A DNA stretch of 64,000 nt from Chitinophagaceae bacterium (GCA_016710745.1 JADJVB010000010.1:930001-994000), one strand, 5' to 3'. Positions 44,182-52,626 are shown, counted from the stretch's first letter. Made by a program: numbers and translations. The notes: generated from the letters alone by a model not told the origin.

Positions 44182-44574
44182 TTAAAAAGCAATTACAATA
44201 ATAGTAAGGCAGCTAAAAGCCAGGAATCTCGGCATTTGCGTAAGCATACGCCGCCAGTGAATTATATCTTTATCAGTTGTATGCTTTGGCAGTGCCGTCA
44301 ATTTTATTTTACTGATCAGGTAACAGGTGTACCAGGTGATATAGGTCCAGAAAACTTCGGCAATTATAAAAAGAACAAATATGCGCCCGTTCTCCAGCGT
44401 CCGTTGTAACAGATCCTTGCCCTGCGAAAGTTGCCAGAAAGCAGCCCAGGAAAGTGCTAAAAATAAAATGGCCGGAAAAAAAAGCCATAAGGATGTAAAC
44501 AGGGCCCTTAGAAAGTGTAAAGTAAAAAGGTCTTTAAAATTAATTAATTCTTTTTTTTGAGGGTTGGTTGACAT
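44182..44574 (-). CDS. Membrane patatin, N-terminal segment (split by a frameshift)
   Basis: 130 residues with three or so membrane helices (around 28-48, 66-90 and 112-130). It stops at a TAA directly after the poly-T/A run at 44184-44188. One more base there would continue the frame as AFLKLHVAASLNW into the patatin segment. Read as the N-terminus of that protein; as a stand-alone gene it would have no recognised family. Confidence 0.7.
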   Translation of the reverse strand: MSTNPQKKELINFKDLFTLHFLRALFTSLWLFFPAILFLALSWAAFWQLSQGKDLLQRTLENGRIFVLFIIAEVFWTYITWYTCYLISKIKLTALPKHTTDKDIIHWRRMLTQMPRFLAFSCLTIIVIAF

Positions 44575-44763
44575 AGCGGTTAGTTTTTAGAAAGATAATA
44601 TCTTTTTTTAATTTTTACCAGCTAAAAACAGGGAAGTTATCGGAATGAATACCGGTACAAGCGTACATCAAAAATATGGGCCGGGTAGGTATACTGAAAC
44701 TGATTTGTCGATTTAGGAGAAATGGTTTTCACGAAACGGTTGTTAAACAAAATAAAGAACAGG

Positions 44764-45051
44764 TTATTTCACCTTATCCAGCTGACCTTCAATTTTCTTC
44801 AACGCTTCTTCCACTTCCTTTTCCAGTGCCGGGTTATCATCTGCTTTTACCTGTGTAGCATACCAGATCATCACCATGGCCACATAATCCTGCATATCTT
44901 TTCCGGCGAACTGGGTTTTAAATTCAACAATTTTTTCGTTGATGGTTTTTAAGGTACTGCGAATGGATTCCTCATCGGCAGGAGCTGTTTTAATGCGATA
45001 CGTACGGTCGCCGATTACAATATTGATGGGTATCAGTTCTGCCATAATCAT
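44764..45051 (-). CDS. zapA: Cell division protein ZapA
   Basis: 95 residues: N-terminal globular part with INIVIGDRTYRIK and a C-terminal coiled-coil, as in ZapA, which bundles FtsZ filaments at the division site. Its ATG overlaps the stop of the preceding coiled-coil gene (ATGA at 45051-45048). A second ATG two codons on is also possible. Confidence 0.9.
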   Translation of the reverse strand: MIMAELIPINIVIGDRTYRIKTAPADEESIRSTLKTINEKIVEFKTQFAGKDMQDYVAMVMIWYATQVKADDNPALEKEVEEALKKIEGQLDKVK

Positions 45052-45335
45052 TCACTTAATATGCCAATACATGTATCTATTTCACGTATATACTGGTTGA
45101 TGTTTTTCTCAAATGCCTTTTTATCGGTCTCGTTCATTTTACCAGCCGCAGCTTTTAAAATACTGATCTTTTCCTGCAGGGATACGATCAGTTGAACGTC
45201 TTTTTCTTTTGCCTGCTGTAACGCAGCGATCAACTCAGTTTGCCGCTTATTTTCTTTTTGCAATAACTGGTAATGCTTCAGCAGTTGCTGTAGTTTTTCG
45301 TTAATGCGTTTAATATTTTCAGAAATGTTTGCCAA
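45048..45335 (-). CDS. Small coiled-coil protein upstream of zapA
   Basis: 95 residues, nearly all predicted coiled-coil (about 5-60), no signal peptide. It is translationally coupled to zapA and follows pheT by 69 bases. Its location and shape suggest a ZapB-like division partner, but sequence similarity to ZapB is not evident to me. Confidence 0.75.
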   Translation of the reverse strand: MANISENIKRINEKLQQLLKHYQLLQKENKRQTELIAALQQAKEKDVQLIVSLQEKISILKAAAGKMNETDKKAFEKNINQYIREIDTCIGILSE

Positions 45336-45366
45336 TTAAATGTGTATTAATTCATCTTACTGTTTT

Positions 45367-45400
45367 AAGTCCTTCCCTTCCGGGAAAGGACTTGGGATGG
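45367..45400. repeat. Palindromic repeat downstream of pheT
   Basis: AAGTCCTTCCC, a short loop, GGGAAAGGACTT and then GGGATGGGG. It shares its purine/pyrimidine-block layout with elements inside gatA and after dnaB. It may serve as the pheT terminator region. Confidence 0.5.
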
Positions 45401-45404
45401 GGCC

Positions 45405-47852
45405 TTATTTTCTTATCTCTGCACCCAACTCTTTTTCATAAGCACCGATGATCTTATTCATCATCCCATCAATTTCGGTATCGGTCATCGTTTTATCTTC
45501 ATCCAAAAAAGTATAGCTGATCGCCATTGATTTTTTACCGGCACCGATTTTTTCACTTTCAAATATATCAAACAAACTGATCGATTGTAATTTATTTATC
45601 CTGACCGATCCGGTCGCTTTTTCCACTGCTTCAAAAGGCAGGGCCTTGTCTACAATAATGGCCAGGTCGCGGTTTACAGCGGGGTATTTCGAAACATCTT
45701 TATGCTGAATATTTATTTTTTTGTTCAGTTTCAGTAAAACATCCCAATTCAGATCGGCATAAAAAACGGGTTGCTTAATATCGAAACGGTCAAGTCTTTC
45801 TTTGCCAATGGCTCCTATTTCAGCAACTTTTTCATTTTTTACGGTGGCTTGTAAACTACCCGACAGGTTTGCATTTTCGGATGGCGTATAGGCATCAACA
45901 GGTAAACCCAGCACACGCATGATCTTTTCAAAAACCGCCTTCACAAAATAGAAATCAGTTTTACCGGCTTTGTTTTTCCAGCCGTCGGCTGTATTACTGC
46001 CGGTAATATAAATAGTGAGGTGGTTATTTTCAATATATTTTCCGGCTTCGTTAACCGAATAGGTTTTCCCGAATTCAAAAAATTTAAGATCAAGGTTTTT
46101 ACGATTGAGGTTATACGCAACGGAGGTTAAACCCGTTTCCATCATGGCCGGTCTTAAAATATTCAACTCCTCGCTCAGGTTGTTGATCATCTTCACGGTC
46201 TTGGTTAAAACCTCATCACTATAATACGCAGAGTTGGTAATGGAGTTGGTAAAAATTTCCTGAAAGCCTGATCCAGCCAGGTATTCAGCTGCTTTTTCGG
46301 TGTAGGCCGCTTCGTGAGCCAGGGTTTCCACCGCCGGCGCTATGGTGATCAGGGTGGGTATATCAACATTGTCGAGCCCATCAATACGCATGATCTCTTC
46401 CACCACATCGGCACCGATACGGATATCGGGTTTACTGAAGGGAACGGTAAAGCGCATTTCATCATCGCCTTCTTTTATCAATTCAAAACCCAGGTTACTC
46501 AATATATTTTTAATGGTATCGCCATGATAATTTTTGCCGCTGAGTTTTTTCAGGTAATGATATTTCAGCGCTACTTCTGTTTTTTCTTTTGGCTCCGGGT
46601 ACATATCAATGATATCACTGGCAATCTGGCCACCGGCAATTTCCTTGATAAGCATGGCAGCCCTTTTTAAAACGGGTACCGTATTGCTGATGTCTACGCC
46701 TTTTTCGAAACGGGTGGCTGCATCGGTACGAAGCCCGTGCCGCAGCGAGGTTTTACGGATGGATACCGGGTTGAACCAGGCACTCTCCAAAAAAATATTC
46801 CTGGTATTTGCAGTAACACCACTGTGCATTCCACCATAAACCCCGGCTATGCACATCGGTTCATCTGCATTGCAGATCATGAGGTCATCAGCAGATAATT
46901 TTCGTTCCTTTTCATCTAAAGTAATAAATGGGGTTGCTTCGGGCAGGTTTTTTACCACTATTATTTTGGCTGTAATGGCGTCTGCATCAAAGGCGTGCAG
47001 CGGCTGCCCGGTTTCGTGCAAAATAAAATTAGTGATGTCAACGATATTATTAATGGGCTTTAGTCCAATGCTTTTTAGTTTTTGTTGCAGCCAGTCGGGA
47101 CTGGCCGCAATGGTTACCCCTTCAATACTTACACCGGCGTAGCGTTGGCAGGCATCCGTATTTTCAATAACAACCTGCATTTGCAGTCCCTGGTTATCGG
47201 GTTTAAAATTATTCTTAAAAGGAGATTTTACCTGGATTTCTTTTTTGTTGTGATGCGATAAATAGGCGCACAGGTCCCGGGCAACACCCAGATGGCTCAT
47301 CGCATCGATCCGGTTTGGGGTAAGACCAATCTCAAAAATATAATCATCCGTCAGTTTAAAATAAGTTGCCGCAGGCGTGCCTACTACGGCATCCCCGGGC
47401 AAAACCATAATACCATCATGACTTTCGCCCAGGCCAATCTCATCTTCGGCACAGATCATACCATGACTTTCAACGCCACGGATCTTTGCCTTCTTCATGG
47501 TAAGGGGTTCACCATGCACCGGGTGAATGGTGGCACCAATGGTAGCCACAATAACTTTTTGTCCGGCAGCAACATTGGCTGCACCACAAACAATTTGTAG
47601 TTTTTCTCCGGTTCCCATGTCAACCGTAGTCAGTTTCAATTTATCTGCATCGGGATGTTTTTCGCAGGTTAACACCTCGCCAACGAACAAACCCTGCAGC
47701 CCACCGGTAATTGCTTCATATTTGTGCAGGCTTTCCACCTCAAGGCCTATCGACGTGAGTATCTTACTCATCTTTTCGGGTTCAATGGTTTCGGACAGGC
47801 CTGCCTGGCCGGTAGGCAGGTACTCACAAAGCCAGTTATAACTAATGATCAT
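45405..47852 (-). CDS. pheT: Phenylalanyl-tRNA synthetase beta subunit
   Basis: 815 residues. Order: N-terminal segment, tRNA-binding (OB) domain (about 45-155, VGEVLTCEKHPDADKL), B3/B4 editing region, B5 domain, catalytic-like core and C-terminal ferredoxin-fold anticodon-binding domain (HKDVSKYPAVNRDLAII). Near residue 12 the family's N-terminal helix is interrupted by PTGQAG, encoded by a palindrome. pheS is not nearby. It heads a minus-strand set with the coiled-coil gene and zapA. Confidence 0.96.
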   Translation of the reverse strand: MIISYNWLCEYLPTGQAGLSETIEPEKMSKILTSIGLEVESLHKYEAITGGLQGLFVGEVLTCEKHPDADKLKLTTVDMGTGEKLQIVCGAANVAAGQKVIVATIGATIHPVHGEPLTMKKAKIRGVESHGMICAEDEIGLGESHDGIMVLPGDAVVGTPAATYFKLTDDYIFEIGLTPNRIDAMSHLGVARDLCAYLSHHNKKEIQVKSPFKNNFKPDNQGLQMQVVIENTDACQRYAGVSIEGVTIAASPDWLQQKLKSIGLKPINNIVDITNFILHETGQPLHAFDADAITAKIIVVKNLPEATPFITLDEKERKLSADDLMICNADEPMCIAGVYGGMHSGVTANTRNIFLESAWFNPVSIRKTSLRHGLRTDAATRFEKGVDISNTVPVLKRAAMLIKEIAGGQIASDIIDMYPEPKEKTEVALKYHYLKKLSGKNYHGDTIKNILSNLGFELIKEGDDEMRFTVPFSKPDIRIGADVVEEIMRIDGLDNVDIPTLITIAPAVETLAHEAAYTEKAAEYLAGSGFQEIFTNSITNSAYYSDEVLTKTVKMINNLSEELNILRPAMMETGLTSVAYNLNRKNLDLKFFEFGKTYSVNEAGKYIENNHLTIYITGSNTADGWKNKAGKTDFYFVKAVFEKIMRVLGLPVDAYTPSENANLSGSLQATVKNEKVAEIGAIGKERLDRFDIKQPVFYADLNWDVLLKLNKKINIQHKDVSKYPAVNRDLAIIVDKALPFEAVEKATGSVRINKLQSISLFDIFESEKIGAGKKSMAISYTFLDEDKTMTDTEIDGMMNKIIGAYEKELGAEIRK
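47800..47820. repeat. Palindrome inside the start of pheT
   Basis: CCTGCCT, seven bases, AGGCAGG. On the coding strand it encodes the PTGQAG-type residues near position 12-17 of PheT, where relatives have a short loop. Confidence 0.55.
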
Positions 47853-48244
47853 CCGGGTAAAAAGGTTTATAATTAAGGGGCAAAGATAGTTATTGGCAAA
47901 TTAGGAGTTAAATTTTCGATATTAACGTAGAAATAAAGAAGCAGAAACTACTATTTTGATTCATAAAAAGCAAACAAAAATAATCGCCGCTAAGGTGCAG
48001 AAAAAAAGAATCAGGATAGCAGCCGTGTTAATAAATTGTTACGTAATGAGGCTGTATTTGAATAATGCCTGTTAATAAACCAGTGCATAACCGGTTAAAA
48101 AACTACCTTTACCTGTGAACAGGCTGTGGAAAAACTATATAAGAAATCTAAAAAATGAGAATGTTAATAAACCTATAGGATTTTGCTTTTACCTTAGCCA
48201 GCCTGCATAGAATAACCCTAACCAACAACAGGATTTAGAGAAAC
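47853..48244. other. Divergent region between pheT and dnaB
   Basis: 392 A/T-rich bases without a gene. It holds a -7 box for pheT; TACCTTTA at 48105 could serve dnaB but lies far from its start. No repeat or RNA seen. Confidence 0.4.
47881..47888 (-). promoter_or_regulatory. pheT -7 box (TATCTTTG)
   Basis: A -7 box on the minus strand, 28 bases before the pheT ATG. No -33 box at the usual distance. Confidence 0.4.
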
Positions 48245-49804
48245 ATGGAACTTACTAATTTCAACAAAGATAAAAAGCTGCGCCGCAAAGCGCCGCTCGA
48301 CCTGGGAAACATGATGTATGGCAAAGTACCGCCGCAGGCAAAGGAACTAGAAGAAGCTGTATTGGGTGCGATCATGCTCGAAAAAAGTGCATTCGATACC
48401 GTTGTAGAGATATTAAAGCCTGAGTGTTTTTATGTGGATGCCAATCAGCGGATTTATAAGGCCATGCAGGGTTTGGCCATCAAAAGTTTGCCCATCGATC
48501 TGCTCACCGTTGTTGAAGAATTAAAATTCCGGGAAGAACTGGATGCCGTTGGTGGCCCTTACTATGTGACCAAATTAACCAATGCAGTTGTTTCATCGGC
48601 CAATATTGAGGCTCACTCCCGTATCGTTCTGCAAAAATTCATTCAACGTGAGCTGATCCGCATCAGCGGCGAGATCATCGGCGATGCCTATGAAGACAGC
48701 ACCGATGTATTCGACATGCTGGATGATGCAGAAGGAAAATTATTTGAGATCACCAACAGTCACCTGCGTAAAAATTTCGACAGTATTGATACGGTTTTGG
48801 TAAAGACCATACAGCGCATCGAAGACATGCGTAACCGGCAGGATGATATCACCGGTGTTCCTACTGGTTTCCCGTCGCTCGACAGATTGACCTATGGCTG
48901 GCAATCAACCGATCTGATCGTTTTGGCAGCCAGGCCCTCGGTTGGTAAAACGGCTTTTGCGTTGAACCTGGCCCGGAGTGCGGCCCTGCATCCAACCAAA
49001 CCAACGGCTGTTGGTTTTTTTAGCCTGGAGATGAGCAGCTCGCAATTGGTCCAGCGTATTTTAAGTGCCGAAAGTGAAATATGGCTCGAAAAAATTGCCC
49101 GGGGTAAACTGGAAGAGCATGAAATGAAGCAGTTGTATAAAAACGGCATCGAACGTTTATCCAAAGCACCCATATTTATCGACGATACGGCCGCATTAAA
49201 TATTTTTGAACTGCGCGCAAAATGCCGTCGTTTAAAAAATAAGCACAATGTTGGGCTTATTATTATCGACTATTTACAGTTGATGAGCGGTGCCGGCGAA
49301 AACCGAAACGGCAATCGCGAGCAGGAGATCAGCCGCATATCGAGGGATTTAAAAGGATTGGCGAAGGAATTGCAGGTGCCCATCATTGCTTTATCGCAGT
49401 TGAGCCGGGAAGTGGAGAAAAGAAAAGAAGGCGCTAAAATTCCGCAGTTGAGCGATTTGAGAGAGTCTGGCGCCATTGAGCAGGATGCGGATATGGTGAT
49501 GTTCTTATACCGGCCCGAATACTATGATATTACCAGTAACGAAATGGGCGAAAGCAACAAGGGCGAAACCTATGTAAAAATAGCCAAGCACCGTAATGGC
49601 AGCCTGGATACCATCAAACTGAAAGCCTTGTTGCATATTCAAAAGTTTATTGAAGAAGAAGGCGGCGGCGATTTCGCAGGCAGCCTGCCCGGCGGCAACT
49701 GGAAACCCGTTAAGGGTGATGATGGAGATGGTGGCGCCAAACTCTATATTCAAAAAGGCAGTAAGATGAATGATGGGGAGTTTGATGAGGATGCACCATT
49801 TTAA
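48245..49804 (+). CDS. dnaB: Replicative DNA helicase DnaB
   Basis: 519 residues. N-terminal domain from about 30 to 140 (PPQAKELEEAVLGAIMLE). C-terminal RecA-like ATPase with Walker A ARPSVGKTAFA near 229-239, Walker B VGLIIIDYLQLMSG, and SQLSREVEKR with LRESGAIEQDADMV. It is the hexameric helicase at the replication fork. No intein. Confidence 0.97.
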   Translation: MELTNFNKDKKLRRKAPLDLGNMMYGKVPPQAKELEEAVLGAIMLEKSAFDTVVEILKPECFYVDANQRIYKAMQGLAIKSLPIDLLTVVEELKFREELDAVGGPYYVTKLTNAVVSSANIEAHSRIVLQKFIQRELIRISGEIIGDAYEDSTDVFDMLDDAEGKLFEITNSHLRKNFDSIDTVLVKTIQRIEDMRNRQDDITGVPTGFPSLDRLTYGWQSTDLIVLAARPSVGKTAFALNLARSAALHPTKPTAVGFFSLEMSSSQLVQRILSAESEIWLEKIARGKLEEHEMKQLYKNGIERLSKAPIFIDDTAALNIFELRAKCRRLKNKHNVGLIIIDYLQLMSGAGENRNGNREQEISRISRDLKGLAKELQVPIIALSQLSREVEKRKEGAKIPQLSDLRESGAIEQDADMVMFLYRPEYYDITSNEMGESNKGETYVKIAKHRNGSLDTIKLKALLHIQKFIEEEGGGDFAGSLPGGNWKPVKGDDGDGGAKLYIQKGSKMNDGEFDEDAPF

Positions 49805-49807
49805 AAG

Positions 49808-49838
49808 CCTCACCCCAACCCCTCTCCGAAGGAGAGGG
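49808..49838. repeat. Palindromic repeat after dnaB
   Basis: CCTCACCCCAAC leads into a perfect stem CCCTCTCC, GAA, GGAGAGGG. It is of the same build as the element inside gatA and probably also ends dnaB transcription. Confidence 0.65.
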
Positions 49839-49928
49839 AACTGGAAGATTTTGGCGAAGAGCAATTTTGCTTTTCATAATTTGTAAGGAATGAAGAATTA
49901 AATTTGATTTTTCATTCCTTTTTTATTT

Positions 49929-50615
49929 ATGGCATTACCGTTTTTTTATAAAGAAGATTTAGATGCATCAAGTGCGGATGTGATGCTGGATGAATCCACC
50001 AGCAAGCATGTTGTGCAGGTGCTTCGCATGCAAAATGGAGAGCAGTTACAACTCACCAACGGCCTAGGCGATTTGTTTATCGCTGATATAACAGACAATA
50101 ATCGTAAAAGATGCACTGTCTCAATTATAAAAAAATCTAAAATCGCCAATCCCAAATCTAAAATTACCATCGCTATTTCTCCTGTAAAAAACAACACTCG
50201 TTTTGAGTGGTTTTTAGAAAAGGCAACCGAGATTGGTGTTACAGAAATTATACCGCTTATCTGCAGCCGCACCGAAAAAGCGAGTTTTAAGTTTGACCGG
50301 ATGAAAACCATTCTGGTAAGTGCCATGCTGCAAAGCCAACAGTGTTGGTTGCCGGTTTTACATGAGCCAACTAAATTTAATGCACTTATCAAGTCATCAA
50401 CTCATCAGCAAAAATTTATTGCACATTGTATGGATGGTGCTAAAAGAAGTTTAGCTGATATGAACAATGAATCTCTGTCTTCTAAAATTATTTTAATTGG
50501 GCCGGAAGGGGATTTTACCGTTTCGGAGATCGAAGAGGCTTTGGCTGCAAAAATTTATTCCCGTTAGTTTAGGTGAAACAGGTTGCGAACCGAAACGGTG
50601 TTAAAAAAAATTTGA
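49929..50615 (+). CDS. rsmE: 16S rRNA (uridine-1498-N3) methyltransferase RsmE, disrupted C-terminus
   Basis: SPOUT methyltransferase that modifies U1498 of 16S rRNA. Signatures: SKHVVQVLRMQNGEQL, ISPVKNNTRFEWFLEKATEIGV, PLICSRTEKASFK and LIGPEGDFTVSEIE. The frame as assembled ends at 50567 (212 residues). Removing one A at 50549-50553 restores FIPVSLGET, and adding one base near 50580 restores LRTET, after which the frame ends at 50615. Even then the last helix of the family is not recognisable. An in-frame heptamer repeat lies at 50133-50167. Confidence 0.85.
50133..50167. repeat. Heptamer repeat inside rsmE (AAATCTA type)
   Basis: Five consecutive 7-base units (AAATCTA, AAATCGC, CAATCCC, AAATCTA, AAATTAC) encode KSKIANPKSKI, a linker just before the conserved ISPVKNN motif. 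Confidence 0.65.
50385..50408. repeat. Octamer repeat inside rsmE (CTTATCAA, GTCATCAA, CTCATCAG)
   Basis: Three 8-base units that together equal eight codons, encoding part of LIKSSTHQ. The unit is degenerate, so chance is possible. Confidence 0.4.
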
Positions 50616-50707
50616 AAAATTCGCAGCATTGGTAACGGTTGGTTCACCGGAGCGCACATTCTAGAACGGGACAGTGGGCATCAAGTTAGTTACGCGCATT
50701 TGCTGTT

Positions 50708-51514
50708 TTATTTTGCCTGGTCTGAAAAATCTTCTTCATCATGCCGAAACACAGGTTCATTCAATTTAACCACCCTGTTTTTCTTCATCCTTTTACGCAT
50801 CACCATATTCAGCATTTCCACACCAAAAGAAAAAGCCATACCGAAATAAATATAATTTTTCAGGTTCAATTGATGTGCCGCTTCGCTATCCCAGCCTTCA
50901 ATAATCAAACTCAAACCGATCATGACCAGAAACGAAAGGGCCAGCATTTTTAAAGTTGGGTGTTTGTGAATAAAAGAAGAAATAGCCGGACTGAATAAAA
51001 ACATCACAATCATGGCAATAACAACCGCCGCAATCATGATCTCTACATATTTTGCTGTGCCGCCGGCAGTAATAATGCTATCGAAAGAAAAAACAGCATC
51101 GATTAAAATTATCTGGCCGATGGCATTACCCAGCGATATTTTTTTCTTTTTTAGGTCTGATGCATTAGGGTCCTCGCCTTCGAGTTTGCTGTGAATTTCC
51201 ATCACCGATTTATAAATGAGGAAAATACCACCAGCCAGCATCACTATACTCGCCAGGTCGAACCCCTTGCCGGCTATTTCAAAAACCGATTTCCCTTTTT
51301 GCGAAAGCAACCAACCCAGTCCCATCAACAATAAGCTACGGGAAAGTATACCGGTGATCATCCACATGCGGCGGGCCTTTTTCTGGTCCTTGATTTTTTC
51401 CAGCCTGTTTAAAATGATGCTTACAAAAATCACGTTATCGATACCCAGTACTACTTCCAGCACAACCAGGATTAAAAAACTAATGATACTTTCTGAGGTG
51501 AATAGATGTTCCAT
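50708..51514 (-). CDS. TerC-family integral membrane protein
   Basis: 268 residues with seven or so membrane helices. Acidic motifs VLEVVLGIDNVIFVS and LIDAVFSFDSIITA are the TerC metal-site signatures. Members are linked to manganese/metal efflux or tellurite resistance, often loading secreted metalloenzymes. It ends in a charged cytoplasmic tail. Single gene, adjacent to pyrD on the same strand. Confidence 0.92.
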   Translation of the reverse strand: MEHLFTSESIISFLILVVLEVVLGIDNVIFVSIILNRLEKIKDQKKARRMWMITGILSRSLLLMGLGWLLSQKGKSVFEIAGKGFDLASIVMLAGGIFLIYKSVMEIHSKLEGEDPNASDLKKKKISLGNAIGQIILIDAVFSFDSIITAGGTAKYVEIMIAAVVIAMIVMFLFSPAISSFIHKHPTLKMLALSFLVMIGLSLIIEGWDSEAAHQLNLKNYIYFGMAFSFGVEMLNMVMRKRMKKNRVVKLNEPVFRHDEEDFSDQAK

Positions 51515-51526
51515 GCTGTAGGTAAT

Positions 51527-51554
51527 ATTGAATATTTAAGATTGAATATTGGCT
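51527..51554. repeat. Heptamer repeat over the pyrD 3' end
   Basis: ATTGAAT, ATTTAAG, ATTGAAT, ATTGGCT in register. It spans the pyrD stop codon (51536-51538) and its last codons. Confidence 0.65.
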
Positions 51555-52621
51555 AATACGTTGCAGATTCTTTTTACAATAGCAGGGCCCTCATAAATAA
51601 AGCCGGTCCATACCTGCACTAATGATGCACCTGCATCTATTTTTTCTTTTGCATCTGCTCCGGTAAAAATTCCTCCACTTGCAATTATAGGAATTTGTCC
51701 GTTTGTTTTTTGATGAATATATTGTACCATTTCGGTGCTTCTTGCTTTAACGGGTAAGCCACTTAAGCCGCCGGCACCTATAGTCGTTAGTCGGGAGTCA
51801 GGAGTCAGGAGTTGGTCTCTGCTGATGGTGGTGTTTGATGCCACAAGGCCGTCTAATTTTATTTCGAATGCCAATTCAATAACATCGTCAATTTGCTCCT
51901 GTGTAAGATCGGGTGCAATTTTTAAAAGAATTGGTTTAGGGTTTAGGAGTTTAGTGTTTAGGCTTTGCAGATTGGTAAGAATCTTATGCAACGCCTCTTT
52001 CTCCTGCAATGCCCTTAAGCCAGGTGTGTTGGGACTACTTACATTCACCACAAAATAATCTACATAATCATACAAGGCTAAAAAGCATTTTTCATAATCT
52101 TGCCAGGCATCTTCATTAGGAGTCATTTTGTTTTTGCCGATGTTGCCACCAATAACCAGTTGGCAGTTTGCAGTTTGCAGTTTGCTGCCTGCTTTTAATT
52201 GCCGGCTGCCAACTGCCAACCGCCAGCTTTTCAGTCTTTCAGCAACCACCGCAACGCCATCATTATTAAAACCCATGCGATTGATGAGCGCTTTGTCTTT
52301 TGGTAAGCGGAATAATCTCGGTTTTTCATTGCCGGCCTGGGGCAGGGGAGTCACCGTTCCTATCTCCACAAAGCCAAAACCCAAAGCTTCCAGCTCATTC
52401 AGGTACTTTGCATTTTTGTCAAAGCCAGCTCCAAGGCCAACCCTGTTTGAGAATTGAATATTGAATATTGAATATTGAATATTTCCCTTTGGCGTAAACC
52501 ACCATTGCAGCGCTTTTTTCTTAAAAGGGATCTTACAAGCCAGCTTTAACAAATTCATCGAAAAATAATGAACCCACTCCGGATCAAACATAAATAAAAA
52601 AGAACGCAGCAGCTTGTACAT
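51536..52621 (-). CDS. pyrD: Dihydroorotate dehydrogenase (class 2, quinone-dependent)
   Basis: 361 residues. It oxidises dihydroorotate to orotate in pyrimidine synthesis at the inner membrane. The N-terminal helix, VGLGAGFDKNAKY, FNNDG, NVSSPNTPGLR (catalytic Ser of class 2) and IASGGIFTGADAKEKI are all present. The protein carries four extra stretches at about residues 48-57, 132-154, 220-230 and 269-280, each encoded by a 7-base-period repeat. All fall between conserved elements, so the enzyme may still fold. It is longer than the usual class 2 enzyme. Confidence 0.94.
   Translation of the reverse strand: MYKLLRSFLFMFDPEWVHYFSMNLLKLACKIPFKKKALQWWFTPKGNIQYSIFNIQFSNRVGLGAGFDKNAKYLNELEALGFGFVEIGTVTPLPQAGNEKPRLFRLPKDKALINRMGFNNDGVAVVAERLKSWRLAVGSRQLKAGSKLQTANCQLVIGGNIGKNKMTPNEDAWQDYEKCFLALYDYVDYFVVNVSSPNTPGLRALQEKEALHKILTNLQSLNTKLLNPKPILLKIAPDLTQEQIDDVIELAFEIKLDGLVASNTTISRDQLLTPDSRLTTIGAGGLSGLPVKARSTEMVQYIHQKTNGQIPIIASGGIFTGADAKEKIDAGASLVQVWTGFIYEGPAIVKRICNVLANIQS
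51782..51816. repeat. Heptamer repeat inside pyrD (AGTCAGG type)
   Basis: Five units: AGTCGTT, AGTCGGG, AGTCAGG, AGTCAGG, AGTTGGT. On the coding strand they give QLLTPDSRLTT, between the conserved NTTISR and GGLSG. Confidence 0.8.
51934..51962. repeat. Heptamer repeat inside pyrD (GTTTAGG type)
   Basis: GTTTAGG, GTTTAGG, one A, GTTTAGT, GTTTAGG. On the coding strand it encodes LNTKLLNPKP, just before the conserved LLKIAPDL. Confidence 0.75.
52160..52226. repeat. Double heptamer repeat inside pyrD (TTTGCAG and CTGCCAA types)
   Basis: TTGGCAG, TTTGCAG, TTTGCAG, TTTGCTG (52160-52187), a spacer, then CTGCCAA, CTGCCAA, CCGCCAG (52206-52226). The second block is the inverted form of the first, so the region can fold into a hairpin. 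It encodes RLAVGSRQLKAGSKLQ and TANCQL, directly before the conserved NIGKNK. Confidence 0.8.
52453..52480. repeat. Heptamer repeat inside pyrD (ATTGAAT x4)
   Basis: Four perfect ATTGAAT units. On the coding strand they encode QYSIFNIQFS, just before the conserved VGLGAGFDKN. Confidence 0.85.
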
Positions 52622-52626
52622 GGGCG

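Noticed and set aside
44575..44763. 6S RNA between zapA and the patatin gene
   Set aside because: The spacing invites it, but no long bulged hairpin of 6S type could be recognised by eye.
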